In this document: piece by piece, positions 13,839-22,581 of the stretch
How positions within the stretch are numbered: the first letter of the stretch is position 1
Layout of the letters: each line of letters opens with the position of its first letter
NCBI GenBank assembly: GCA_964353405.1
Contig: CAYGWJ010000498.1
Span: 1 to 48,474 of the forward strand
Direction: 5' to 3'
DNA length: 48,474 bases
Source: JBGLNJ01 sp964353405
Lineage (GTDB): Bacteria; Chloroflexota; Anaerolineae; Fen-1058
The notes under the pieces: model-generated
Seen by the model: the letters and a program-made list of their open reading frames with translations, nothing else
Told to the model about the DNA's origin: nothing
The model's database searches: none
Made by a program: the position numbers and the translations under genes

Positions 13839-16388
13839 TTAAACCAAGAAGCCGGACTGGGCGAGAATTCCTCCTAGGGTTCCCGGAATTGGCGTCGTCT
13901 GGCCGTCGGCGATCCACCCTTCGTAGTTGACATCCTGGCCGGGCCAATTGAGCGCAAAAGCGAATGCCGCGCCCAGGTTAGCCTCGTTCCGCAGCAATTG
14001 GTAATACCTGGCATACTGTTGGCCTTTGTTCGCGTAAGGCATGTCCCGGTTATTGTTGCTGAACTCGGTGATCATCAGAAGCTTGTCGGGGTATCGCTGG
14101 CGGAAGCCACGCCAGTACATCCCGCCATCCTCGTTCTGCATCTGCCAATGGCCGCTGCCGTCGTCCTGCCAGTAGCAGTGAATGCCCACCCAATCGCACT
14201 GCGCGATGGCCGATGCCGCGCCATCCAAAAAGGCCGGGACATTGGGCTGCGGTGAGACGCCGGGGAAGCCGAACTTAGCTTCAGGGAAGCTGACGCGCAA
14301 CAGGCCGAGCACCTGGCTGAGCCAGGCTCCAAAGCCGGCGCCGTCAGCCCAGTTCCAGCCCAGGCCTTCCTGCTCCAGGTTAGGCTCGTTATGCACCTCA
14401 AAGTATCGCACGCCAGATTCGTATAGCGCCCGGGCTTTGTCGTGCACATAGTCCATAAAGTTCTGCGGTGGGAACCTGGTCTTGTTGTCGAGGTCGAGCT
14501 GGATAAAGAGCCGAGCGGCGATGAAAAGGTCGGGCCGCACGCTCTTGAGGTCGTGGACGAGTTGTTTGTTCTGGTCGGGGTCATCGAGCGTCAACACTTT
14601 GACAGCCTCGACGCGGCTTCTCGCGATGACGGCCAGTTCCGAAGGCAGGAGCAGCTGCGGGTTCGCAATACCCACGCCCATGAGGCACTTGCCGTAGGGC
14701 CACGCGACGTGGGTTACGGTGGGTAGCGTGGCAGCGGCCTGTGCATCCACCCTGCCGGCCAGAATCACCTCGCCGGATTTCTCACGCGCCCAGCCATACT
14801 CGCCGCGCGGTGACTTGACCCACAGCCACGGCGTGCCGTCGGCTTCTTCGACCCGAGTGTAGACCACCAGCCGCTCGCCCACCTGGGCCCTGTCCAATTC
14901 GGGCGGATCGGTGCTGCGCTCATCACGCACGCGCAATCCCACGGCCTGTCGCACCGGGGGTGTATCGAGCACTTGTACGACGTATGGATCAGCCGGTTTA
15001 GTATCAGCCACCAGGCAGTCACCACTGGAGCTGGCCGGAACCCACCCCACCAGTCCCCGGTCAGTGCGAACCTGCAGCCAGGTGCGACCCTTTTCGTCGA
15101 GACCCGCTACCGGGCCAAGCGCCGTCAGATGTTCACCAAATGGCAGCGTGGCCATAAGCTTTACGATCGGAGAACTGGGTTGAGGCCGCAACAAAAGCCC
15201 GGCCGGAGCAATCACCCACACGTCGCCGGCCGCAATGGGTTGAACAGGCTTGTCCACAGGCGCACTGGTGATGTCCTGTGACACACTGTCTCTCACGTAC
15301 GTCTCCGCTCCCTGCCGCACGCGAACCCAACCGGCGGTGTCCTTGCCATCCTGTAATGTCACCAGCCGCCACTCGTTGTCACCGGAACCGACCGGGTCGG
15401 CCACCACCTTGAGCGCCATACCGGTATGAGCCGCCGGCCCATCGAGCCGGACATCTCGCATCGGGCGCAATCTGAGTCCACCATATTTTTCCACATCAGG
15501 TTGGACGTAGGCAACACGCGCGGGTGGCGTGATGGAGTTAATGGCCGGAGCAGTCGTCGCGTTGCGTGCCACGCCCAGATAGACCTCAGCGCCCCTTTTC
15601 GCGCACGCCCAACCAGCCACGTCATCTGACGACTGCGAGCGGACCAGGAACCAGTCTGCGTCGCCTTCGGTAACCGGCCCTGACACCACCGTCAACGGGC
15701 GACCGGAAAAGACGGACGGGCCGGCGACTTGCGAGTCGCGGACAGGCCGCAGCTTGAGCCCATTGTGCTGGTCAGCGGCGGGCAGCACGTAGAACGTCGT
15801 CACGCCGGGTAACGGGAGAGACGGCTTGTAATCGGCTAGTGTTGGCACGGGCTGGGTGAGTTGGGAAATCAAGATAGAATGATCAGGATTGCTGTCTTCG
15901 TTGCAGCGGCCCCAGGCCTGCTCCCAAGTGTTATCGTCATAGTGATGATGATCGCCCTTGTCACGCAGGGGTCCCCAATAATATGGGTCATTGATGACGA
16001 GCTCACCCGCGTCATCGTCATAGCCCACCACGAGGACAAAATGGCCGCCCGTGGTAGATTGTCCCTGGCGGTCCGCCAGGTATTGATACTTGACGAGGGC
16101 AATGACCGGCGTGCCCTGATCAATGTAACTGCGAACGTCCTGGAGCGAAATGCCCGTCCGCCACGACAGCGGCAAGCCATAGTTGCCCGCCGCCGTCTTG
16201 ACCTCGTCAAACGTCAAAGGCCGATCCGCGCGGACGCCGCTGGCAGCATAGACGTCGGCAGTTGCCACGTTCTTGCCTTGTGTCAACAGGATCATGGCGA
16301 GGCAGCATGGCCCGCAGTCATTGTTCTCAGCTTGCGCGTCGGGATCGTTCTGGGATTTGTAAGGGACATTCAGAACACAACGGCTCAT
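13839..16388 (-). CDS. C39-like peptidase / SH3b repeats / glycosidase-like domain fusion
   Basis: An 849-aa protein from ATG 16388 (AAAGGAG 8 bases upstream). Residues 1-150 are a peptidase C39-like domain with Cys25 (NNDCGPCC), His116 (GGHFVLVVGYDDD) and Asp134 (VINDPYY) as a likely triad. Residues about 190-570 hold four SH3b-type modules, each with an 'L(R/K)xRP or RD' start and a 'GW(A/V)' end. The last 270 residues form a glycoside-hydrolase-like barrel with FEVHNEPNLEQEG (acid/base Glu) and LMITEFSNNNRD (nucleophile Glu). No signal peptide is visible although the modules suggest the cell wall or exterior. The third domain is related to the proteins at 40669 and 44860. Substrate unknown. 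Confidence 0.85.
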   Translation of the reverse strand: MSRCVLNVPYKSQNDPDAQAENNDCGPCCLAMILLTQGKNVATADVYAASGVRADRPLTFDEVKTAAGNYGLPLSWRTGISLQDVRSYIDQGTPVIALVKYQYLADRQGQSTTGGHFVLVVGYDDDAGELVINDPYYWGPLRDKGDHHHYDDNTWEQAWGRCNEDSNPDHSILISQLTQPVPTLADYKPSLPLPGVTTFYVLPAADQHNGLKLRPVRDSQVAGPSVFSGRPLTVVSGPVTEGDADWFLVRSQSSDDVAGWACAKRGAEVYLGVARNATTAPAINSITPPARVAYVQPDVEKYGGLRLRPMRDVRLDGPAAHTGMALKVVADPVGSGDNEWRLVTLQDGKDTAGWVRVRQGAETYVRDSVSQDITSAPVDKPVQPIAAGDVWVIAPAGLLLRPQPSSPIVKLMATLPFGEHLTALGPVAGLDEKGRTWLQVRTDRGLVGWVPASSSGDCLVADTKPADPYVVQVLDTPPVRQAVGLRVRDERSTDPPELDRAQVGERLVVYTRVEEADGTPWLWVKSPRGEYGWAREKSGEVILAGRVDAQAAATLPTVTHVAWPYGKCLMGVGIANPQLLLPSELAVIARSRVEAVKVLTLDDPDQNKQLVHDLKSVRPDLFIAARLFIQLDLDNKTRFPPQNFMDYVHDKARALYESGVRYFEVHNEPNLEQEGLGWNWADGAGFGAWLSQVLGLLRVSFPEAKFGFPGVSPQPNVPAFLDGAASAIAQCDWVGIHCYWQDDGSGHWQMQNEDGGMYWRGFRQRYPDKLLMITEFSNNNRDMPYANKGQQYARYYQLLRNEANLGAAFAFALNWPGQDVNYEGWIADGQTTPIPGTLGGILAQSGFLV

Positions 16389-16557
16389 GTGTGGCTCCTT
16401 TCGGTGCTCGCTTGCCACGAACGATTTTTCGCCGATCGCATCGCACACGACAAGGGGGAGGCGCTATATAGAGTGTACTACAGCCACGGCCAAAGTCAAG
16501 CAAGCGTTGGGATTTGGCAAAACTGGAACACTGTGCCACAATTAACTGTGAACGCCC

Positions 16558-17223
16558 ATGTTTAGATGGCTAGTCCCAAGTGTCGTCACGATTGCATGGA
16601 TCAGCGTCCTGGCCTCACTGCCAGCTTCCATGCCGTTGAATCCCTGGCAGGCGTATGCTTTCCACGCCGGCGGGTTCCGCCCGGTCGTGCCCGCGCCGCC
16701 ACCGTGCGTTTCTGATGCCGCACTCGCTCCACCCGTGACGCTGCCCCGCGAGCATCTCCGCATTCCACCCGACTGGCGCATCGCGGCGTCGACCCTGGCC
16801 GATGTGACCGGCGACGGCTTGCCCGAATGGGTGCTGATCGTGTGGCGACCCTGGCGCGATTGGCCGATCCAAGATTGGAGTCCCGCGCCCAGTCCCATCG
16901 CCGAGTTTCATGACGCGGCCGGCGATAGTTGTCATCTCATTTTGCTCGACCCACGCGATGGGCAACAGGTCTGGGCTGGGTCGGCCTTGCCTGCTCCGCT
17001 GCTAGCGCTGGCCGTAGGCGATGTGGATGGCGACGCTCACAACGAAGTACTGGCGCTCGAAGGAGACTATCTCACAGGCTGGAGCGGCCCGGCTGGTTCA
17101 GTGGTGGTATGGAAATGGAACGGCTTTGGCTTTAGCCTGGAGTGGCGCTCGCCGCGCGGTCACCTGCGTCAACTCCGGTTGACCAATGCCGGTAGTGACA
17201 GTATACTTGTTCTTGCCCGCTGA
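16558..17223 (+). CDS. secreted FG-GAP/VCBS-like protein
   Basis: A 221-aa protein with an N-terminal signal or anchor segment (LVPSVVTIAWISVLASLPA). Two calcium-loop FG-GAP-type motifs follow, STLADVTGDGLPEWVLIVW and ALAVGDVDGDAHNEVLAL, as in integrin-like beta-propeller repeats. Only about two repeats are present, too few for a full propeller, so it may be truncated or act as a small Ca-binding domain. It reads toward the DUF3160 lipoprotein, whose start is 45 bases downstream, and is probably cotranscribed with it. No ribosome site is obvious at the ATG. Confidence 0.75.
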   Translation: MFRWLVPSVVTIAWISVLASLPASMPLNPWQAYAFHAGGFRPVVPAPPPCVSDAALAPPVTLPREHLRIPPDWRIAASTLADVTGDGLPEWVLIVWRPWRDWPIQDWSPAPSPIAEFHDAAGDSCHLILLDPRDGQQVWAGSALPAPLLALAVGDVDGDAHNEVLALEGDYLTGWSGPAGSVVVWKWNGFGFSLEWRSPRGHLRQLRLTNAGSDSILVLAR

Positions 17224-17268
17224 CGCTTGAGCCCTGCGTCCCCCGCCGTTGAAAACATGGAGGTTCAC

Positions 17269-19533
17269 ATGAAAGCCAAACTCACGTTTGCTTCTGTACT
17301 GCTCCTCGCCGCGATCCTTGCCTGCAATGCGCCCGAAGCATTAACGCCTTCTGCGACGGCTGTCCCACATCCCACCTCTACCCGGCCTGGCGCGGTATCG
17401 TCGCCGCAGCCCGCCGCAACCAAAACGATCCTGCCGACCGCCATTCAGCTCACGCCACCGCCCAACGTGCGCGGGCGCAGCTTTGGGACCTATCAGAAAA
17501 TCTCGATCACTTTGCCCAATACCTTTCAGGGTTACAGTCTGCCGGTGAACGCCTCGGCGCTGACGAACTTGCAACAGTGGAAGTTCAGCCCGGCTCAGAC
17601 GACGCTCCTGACCCAAAACGGCTTTGTCGTCGCCCCGGCCGACTGGCGCGAATTTTTCCAGGTCTATGAGGACACGCGCTACAAAGAATTACCCATCTTT
17701 GTCACCACCGACTCGGCCTACCACATCTACCATTTGCTGTTTGACAAGATGCTGCGCGACCTGGAGCGCGAGCAGTTCGCGCCGGACGTAGCGGCGCTCA
17801 CTCGGGCTTGTGTGGCGTCAGCCCGCGACCTCTATGCTCAACTCAAGGGCACAGAGATGGACAAGATCGCGCAGCGCGTCTGGGCCTATTTTGTCGTGGC
17901 CGATAACCTCATCAACTCAAACGCCTCGATTCCACCCGAAGTGGCCGACGTGGTGAAAAAAGAACTCGGCCTGATCCAGGCGCACGCCGGCCTGGCCGGC
18001 AGTCCCATCTTTAGCCAGGATTGTCCACAGGGCTGCAGTCCCTGTGACACGAATCCGCCGCCGCAATGCCTGGACAAAGCCTGCCTGTGTGAGGACTATA
18101 CACAGTATGTCCCGCGCGGGCACTATACGCGCAGCGAGCAGCTCCAGCGCTACTTTCGCGCGATGATGTGGTATGGCCGCATCAACCTGCGCCTGCAAAG
18201 GCCCGACGAGACGCGCATGGCGCTGCTCATCACTCATATCTTGCGCAACACCAAAGTGAGTGGCAAGCCCGCCGCCGACGTTTGGGCGCGAGTGTATGAC
18301 CCGACGGTCTTTATCGTCGGCAAGGCCGACGACCTGAGCCTGTACGAGTACGGCGCGTTATGGGATAGCGTCTATGGCGCTGGCGCTCCGCCTTCAGCGA
18401 TTGCCGACTCGAACAAATTGAATCTTTTCATCCAGGCCGCGCGCCAGCTTCCGCCGCCCCAGGTCAACTCGATGTGGGTCTATATCTGGGAGGACAAGGC
18501 GCAGGTCACGCAAGGCTTTCGCTTCATGGGCCAGCGCTTTACGTTGGATGCCTATGTCTTTCAGCAGTTGATCTGGCGCAACGTGGGCGTGATGGGCAAG
18601 GAGCGTTGGCTGCCCAAAGGACTGGACGTGATGGCCGCGATGAGTTCGAAGGAGGCCTATGCTATCCTCGACCAGATGGGCGAGACAGCCTACGCCAACT
18701 ATCCTCAGCGCATGGACAAGGTCCGCAAAGAAATCTCGGCGCTGCAGCTCGATTCGTGGACACAGAACCTCTATTGGACGTGGCTGTATTCGCTTCAGCC
18801 GCTCATTGCTCCGAAAAGTCAGCAATATCCAGCGTTCATGCAGACGCAAGCCTGGACGCGCAAAGACCTCCACAGTGCACTCGGCTCTTGGACCGAGTTG
18901 AAGCACGACACGATTCTTTACGCCAAGCAAGTGATGGCCGAAATGGGCGGTGGCGCAGAGGAACAAGCTCCGCCGCGCAGTTGGGTCGAGCCGAACCCCG
19001 AAGCCTACGCTCGCCTGCTCACGCTGGCGCGCATGACGAACGATGGGCTCAAGAGTCGCAGCCTGCTCTCCAAGAACACGGGCGCCAACCTGGCCCGCCT
19101 CGATAGCCTGCTCACTTTTCTGCTCGACGTTTCGCAGCAAGAACTGGCGGGCAAGACGTTGAGCCAGAAAGATTACGAGCGAATCAAGTACATGGGCGGC
19201 GAGCTGGAAGCGATGACGCTCGCGGCCGCCGACCCGCAGGGCGAAGGCAGACCGTTCTTTAGCGAAGATGACCAGGCGGCACTCGTGTCCGATGTGGCAA
19301 CTGATCCGAACGGCCAGGTATTGGAAGAAGCCACAGGCCGCATCTTTGAGATTTTCGTGGCTGTGCCGGATGGCCGGGGCGGATTGCACGTCGCCAAAGG
19401 CGGCGTGTTCTCTTACTACGAGTTTCCCTGGCCGATGCAGGATCGCTTGACCGACGAAAGCTGGCGGGCCAAGATCAAGGCCGGTCAAATGCCATCCCAG
19501 CCAGACTGGACCAAGAGTTTTGTCGCCAAGTAG
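17269..19533 (+). CDS. DUF3160 lipoprotein
   Basis: A 754-aa lipoprotein with a signal peptide ending in a lipobox (LLAAILAC), then a Thr/Pro linker to about residue 65. The rest matches the DUF3160 family of uncharacterised bacterial surface proteins, with the typical blocks PIFVTTDSAYHIYHLLFDKM, MMWYGRINLRL, FRFMGQRFTLDAYVFQQL and FSYYEFPWPM near the end. The ATG at 17269 has GGAGG 5 bases upstream; in-frame starts at 17227 and 17257 are less likely. Near residues 251-275 there is a Cys-rich insertion (QDCPQGCSPCD, then PQCLDKACLC). Its end overlaps the CapA-like gene by 14 bases. Function unknown. Confidence 0.9.
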   Translation: MKAKLTFASVLLLAAILACNAPEALTPSATAVPHPTSTRPGAVSSPQPAATKTILPTAIQLTPPPNVRGRSFGTYQKISITLPNTFQGYSLPVNASALTNLQQWKFSPAQTTLLTQNGFVVAPADWREFFQVYEDTRYKELPIFVTTDSAYHIYHLLFDKMLRDLEREQFAPDVAALTRACVASARDLYAQLKGTEMDKIAQRVWAYFVVADNLINSNASIPPEVADVVKKELGLIQAHAGLAGSPIFSQDCPQGCSPCDTNPPPQCLDKACLCEDYTQYVPRGHYTRSEQLQRYFRAMMWYGRINLRLQRPDETRMALLITHILRNTKVSGKPAADVWARVYDPTVFIVGKADDLSLYEYGALWDSVYGAGAPPSAIADSNKLNLFIQAARQLPPPQVNSMWVYIWEDKAQVTQGFRFMGQRFTLDAYVFQQLIWRNVGVMGKERWLPKGLDVMAAMSSKEAYAILDQMGETAYANYPQRMDKVRKEISALQLDSWTQNLYWTWLYSLQPLIAPKSQQYPAFMQTQAWTRKDLHSALGSWTELKHDTILYAKQVMAEMGGGAEEQAPPRSWVEPNPEAYARLLTLARMTNDGLKSRSLLSKNTGANLARLDSLLTFLLDVSQQELAGKTLSQKDYERIKYMGGELEAMTLAAADPQGEGRPFFSEDDQAALVSDVATDPNGQVLEEATGRIFEIFVAVPDGRGGLHVAKGGVFSYYEFPWPMQDRLTDESWRAKIKAGQMPSQPDWTKSFVAK

Positions 19534-20440
19534 AATCGTTGCCAACGCCTTGCTCATCTGCGGACTCGTCGCGTGCCTGCCGGGTGAGCCTGTGCCGCCA
19601 ACTTTCACTCTGGCTTTCGCGGGCGATGTGATGTTGGGGCGAGGCATCGCCCGCGCACTGGCCGGCGACTGGCCCGCCGCTTTTGCAAAAGTCGCGGGGC
19701 CGCTGATTGAAGCCGACCTGGCCTTTGCCAATCTCGAATCTCCGCTCACGATTGCGCCGCAGGTGAACAACGGTCACGATCTGCGCACAATGCCTTCCGC
19801 CGTGAACGCCCTCAGCGCGGCTGGATTCGACTTGGTCTCGCTATCCAACAATCACGCCTTGGATGCGGGTGAAGCGGGACTTGCAGAAACCATCACAACC
19901 TTGAACTCGGCGGGCATCACGGGCGTAGTGAGTCACACCGCCGGCCGCCTCGCCGGCCGCACATTGCGCTCGCCTCTCCGATATCAACTGTTCGCATTCG
20001 ACGATTCAATCGTTCCTCTCGACGTTAGAGCTGCCGCTCGTTTGATTGCAGCAGCAGAGAAAGCTGACCTCGTCATCGTGTCGCTGCATTGGGGCGGCGA
20101 ATACCAGGCCGCGCCCAGTCCGCGCCAGCGTTTCATCGCCCAAAGCCTGGCCCGCGCCGGGGCCGACCTCATCATCGGACATGGGCCGCACGTTTTGCAG
20201 CCGGTCGAACGAATGGGAAAGGCGCTGGTCGCCTACAGCCTGGGCAATTTGCTCTTTGACCAACCTTACCCGGACGATTGTCGTTGGGGCGTCATCCTGC
20301 GCGTGACCTTGACTGCACGAGGAAATGCACGAACCGAACTGCTGCCGACGGTCCAAGAGAACGGCCAAGTGCGGCTTGCCAGCCCGGACGAGGCCCATGT
20401 CATCCTTGCGCGCTTGTTGCCGGAAAGCAGTATGGACTAG
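19520..20440 (+). CDS. CapA-like metallophosphatase-fold lipoprotein
   Basis: A 306-aa protein of the PGA_cap/CapA family, related to calcineurin-like phosphoesterases and named from poly-gamma-glutamate capsule synthesis. Motifs: LAFAGDVMLGRGIA, FANLESPLT, SLSNNHALDAGEAGL, VSLHWGGEYQ and IIGHGPHVLQPVE, which carry the presumed metal ligands. The N-terminus has a lipobox (ICGLVAC), so it is a lipoprotein outside the membrane. The start is TTG at 19520, overlapping the DUF3160 gene, which implies coupled translation. No other capsule genes are nearby, so its polymer is unknown. Confidence 0.88.
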   Translation: MSPSRIVANALLICGLVACLPGEPVPPTFTLAFAGDVMLGRGIARALAGDWPAAFAKVAGPLIEADLAFANLESPLTIAPQVNNGHDLRTMPSAVNALSAAGFDLVSLSNNHALDAGEAGLAETITTLNSAGITGVVSHTAGRLAGRTLRSPLRYQLFAFDDSIVPLDVRAAARLIAAAEKADLVIVSLHWGGEYQAAPSPRQRFIAQSLARAGADLIIGHGPHVLQPVERMGKALVAYSLGNLLFDQPYPDDCRWGVILRVTLTARGNARTELLPTVQENGQVRLASPDEAHVILARLLPESSMD

Positions 20441-20679
20441 TCTCGCGCGCGACATGCGGCGAACTGCTTTCAAAGGGTAAAGGAATAGCGTACGCCGAAC
20501 AGGAGGGGGTGTATCTGGCACTGAATGGAACACCAGTGTCTTGCATGCCACCAAGAGCTGCGTTCGTTCTCAGAATACCGGAGCCTACCCGACGGAGGAG
20601 GCACATTGTTCATGTTCGTTTCTCCCTGTATCATCTTTCGCGCGAGAACTGTAGTACAATCTTTGCTAGAGGTGATGGT
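20441..20679. other. gap with no convincing gene, carrying the cassette-1 promoter region
   Basis: No frame here shows a recognisable domain. The end (GAACTGTAGTACAAT, about 20648-20660) is nearly the same as GAACTGTAGTATAAT in front of cassette 2 (about 21761-21775), so it probably carries the duplicated -10 region. Confidence 0.5.
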
Positions 20680-20841
20680 ATGCAACTCGATAGTCCCGAC
20701 TTTTCAGCTCCCAACAGGCAAGTCTGGTCAAGCGACGATGTGACCCAGATGCTCGATGAGGTTTACGCTCAAGAGCCTTCTGAGGTTGACCCCGTGTTGC
20801 TCCAAATGCAGATCGCTTCACTGGAAGTAGAAATCTGGTAG
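20680..20841 (+). CDS. short relative of the cassette's first antitoxin-like protein (copy 1)
   Basis: A 53-aa product ending DEVYAQEPSEVDPVLLQMQI and then ASLEVEIW. This equals the last 35 residues of the 134-aa DUF433 protein of copy 2 (DQVYEQEPGSMDPMLLQMQV). The DUF433 domain itself is absent and replaced by about 18 unrelated residues. It may be a shortened gene still translated from ATG 20680, with GAGGTG upstream, or a remnant. It lies 24 bases before the second cassette gene. Confidence 0.6.
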   Translation: MQLDSPDFSAPNRQVWSSDDVTQMLDEVYAQEPSEVDPVLLQMQIASLEVEIW

Positions 20842-20865
20842 TGTTCACTGGAAAGGATGAACGCC

Positions 20866-21216
20866 ATGCAACTCGAAGAATACTTTGACTTTCTTGCGCC
20901 CGACGACATCCGCATCAAAGGGACTCGCGTTGGAATAGAGACTGTCTTGTACGACTATATCCATCGCAGCCGGTCGCCCGAAGATATCGTGACGAGCTAT
21001 CCCTCATTGACGCTTGAGCAAGTCTATGCGACGATCACTTACTATCTTCGCAACAAAGAAGCGGTCAGCACCTATCTGGAAAACTGGCTTGAGCACGGGA
21101 GAAGAATGCGCGCCGAACAGGAACGCAACCCGACTCCTGCCATGCTGCGATTGCGCCAACTAAAAGCCGAGCGTCAGGCGGCTGAACGCAAAACAACAGA
21201 ATACCATGCGCCATGA
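20866..21216 (+). CDS. DUF433 antitoxin-like protein (copy 1)
   Basis: A 116-aa protein with a DUF433 helix-turn-helix-like domain at residues 12-65 (DDIRIKGTRVGIETVLYDYI, SLTLEQVYATITYYLRN) and a charged helical C-terminus (AMLRLRQLKAERQAAERK) that could bind the toxin. DUF433 proteins are VapB-like antitoxin candidates that often precede PIN-like genes. The start at 20866 agrees with the paralogue at 22234; an ATG 9 bases upstream is also possible. Its stop overlaps the start of the DUF5615 gene (ATGA). Confidence 0.85.
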   Translation: MQLEEYFDFLAPDDIRIKGTRVGIETVLYDYIHRSRSPEDIVTSYPSLTLEQVYATITYYLRNKEAVSTYLENWLEHGRRMRAEQERNPTPAMLRLRQLKAERQAAERKTTEYHAP

Positions 21217-21578
21217 GCGCGATCAAATATCTCTTCGACGAAAACGTGGATGATGCGCTGCGAAAAGGTCTGCTCTCGCACTGGCCCGATATCGTCGCAT
21301 GGAAAGTCGGCGACGTCGGCGCTCCAAGACGCGGCACGCCTGACCCGACGATTCTTCTCTGGTGCGAAGAACATGACTTTTCCTTGGTCACCAACAACCG
21401 TGCCTCGATGCCCGTTCATTTGAAAGATCATCTTGCAGCAGGTCATCATGTTCCAGCTATTTTCATCCTGAATCCAGACATGACCATGGGCGAAACTATT
21501 GACGAGTTGGCGTTTCTGTGGGCAGCATCAGAGCCAGATGAATATGCTGACCAGATCGAGTATTTGCCGGCGAGTTGA
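21213..21578 (+). CDS. DUF5615 PIN-like toxin candidate (copy 1)
   Basis: A 121-aa protein of the DUF5615 group, a PIN-like fold proposed to act as an RNase toxin. The first acidic motif is YLFDENVDDALRKGL, the central one PDPTILLWCEEHDFSLVTNN, with further acidic residues near the end. It begins inside the last codons of the DUF433 gene, the usual coupling in toxin-antitoxin pairs. A strong terminator follows at 21602. Nuclease activity is inferred from the fold family, not shown. Confidence 0.83.
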   Translation: MSAIKYLFDENVDDALRKGLLSHWPDIVAWKVGDVGAPRRGTPDPTILLWCEEHDFSLVTNNRASMPVHLKDHLAAGHHVPAIFILNPDMTMGETIDELAFLWAASEPDEYADQIEYLPAS

Positions 21579-21601
21579 TTGCAAGTTCGTCGCTTCTTGT
21601 G

Positions 21602-21637
21602 AACCGCCGCCCGCGCCAGCAAGCGGCGGTTTTGTTT
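21602..21637 (+). terminator. intrinsic terminator after cassette 1
   Basis: AACCGCCGC and GCGGCGGTT pair across a 12-base loop and are followed by TTGTTTT. It ends the first toxin-antitoxin cassette. Confidence 0.85.
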
Positions 21638-21803
21638 TGCGGCAACGGATTTCAACGGATAGGATTCGCCGCATCCGTTTATCCGTTTTATATCCGCTGC
21701 GTTGCTTCCGGTGCGTCCCTCTTGCCGCGCGGTCAATATGGCTCCGCGTGTCAGGACGGAACTGTAGTATAATGGTCTTGCTCATGGTTGAGGAGTGCCC
21801 AAG

Positions 21804-22208
21804 ATGCGACCCAAGGTCAAGATCAGTAATCGCAAATCGTCCCGTGTAGAGCTCGTGCGGGAAATGCATGAGAACGAACCTTACGAGTATCGCCCGCTTG
21901 GCAAGCACGTCGTTTCTGCGCCAAGCGTCTGCGGCGGTCGTCCGACGTTCAAATATACCCGCCTGGAAGTGAGCGCCGTCCTTGCTTTGATCGCCTCCGG
22001 CCAGACGATTGACGAGGTCGTTCGCGCTTACTCGCGCAGTCATCTCACGCCAGAGGCCGTGAAAGAAGCCATCCGGCTTGCCGACCAGGCTCCTGCTCAA
22101 TCCGCGCGAATGCTTATGCTTGACCAGGTTTACGAGCAAGAGCCCGGCTCGATGGACCCGATGCTGCTTCAGATGCAAGTCGCTTCATGGGCGGTTGAAA
22201 CCTGGTAA
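21804..22208 (+). CDS. DUF433 protein, first gene of cassette 2
   Basis: A 134-aa protein from ATG 21804, with GAGGAG 8 bases upstream; a GTG at 21795 lies too close to that site. A basic N-terminus of about 35 residues is followed by a classical DUF433 domain (SVCGGRPTFKYTRLEVSAVL, GQTIDEVVRAYSRSHLTPEA) and an acidic tail that ends LQMQVASWAVETW. The tail is shared with the 53-aa product at 20680. Two different DUF433 proteins in front of one toxin gene is unusual; one may bind DNA and one the toxin. Confidence 0.85.
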   Translation: MRPKVKISNRKSSRVELVREMHENEPYEYRPLGKHVVSAPSVCGGRPTFKYTRLEVSAVLALIASGQTIDEVVRAYSRSHLTPEAVKEAIRLADQAPAQSARMLMLDQVYEQEPGSMDPMLLQMQVASWAVETW

Positions 22209-22233
22209 TGTTTCACCAAAAGAGGCAAGAGCC

Positions 22234-22581
22234 ATGCAACTCGAAGAATACTTTGATTTTCTCGAACCCGATGACATTCGCATCAAAGGCCATCGCATCG
22301 GTATCGAGTCGGTGGTGTACGAGTACGTTCACCGCGCTCAGACACCTGAAGAAATAGCCGAACGTTTTCCCACGTTGACTCTGGATCAAATCTACGCCAC
22401 GATTCTCTACTACTTGCGCAATAAGCCGAAAATTGACGCTTATTTGGCTGCCTGGCTAGAGCATGGCGAGCGAATGCGCGCTGAGCAAGCGCGAAATCCA
22501 ACTCCCGCAATGCTCCGACTGCGGCAGCTTCGAGCCGAGCGCATCGCCGCTGAACGCAAATCCGAATACAAGACCTCATGA
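22234..22581 (+). CDS. DUF433 antitoxin-like protein, second gene of cassette 2
   Basis: A 115-aa paralogue of the protein at 20866, beginning with the same MQLEEYFDFL and having the DUF433 core DDIRIKGHRIGIESVVYEYV and TLTLDQIYATILYYLRN. The helical tail NPTPAMLRLRQLRAERIAAE is nearly the same as in copy 1. GAGGCAAGAGCC precedes the ATG. The TGA overlaps the ATG of the frameshifted toxin gene. Confidence 0.87.
   Translation: MQLEEYFDFLEPDDIRIKGHRIGIESVVYEYVHRAQTPEEIAERFPTLTLDQIYATILYYLRNKPKIDAYLAAWLEHGERMRAEQARNPTPAMLRLRQLRAERIAAERKSEYKTS

Noticed and set aside
18394..19770. 458-codon open frame on the minus strand
   Set aside because: Antisense to the DUF3160 and CapA-like genes, with shadow-type composition.
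20525..20743. 72-codon frame beginning MEHQCLACHQELRSF, zinc-finger-like
   Set aside because: No ribosome site, only one CxxC, and it runs across the cassette-1 promoter and the start of the 53-aa gene.
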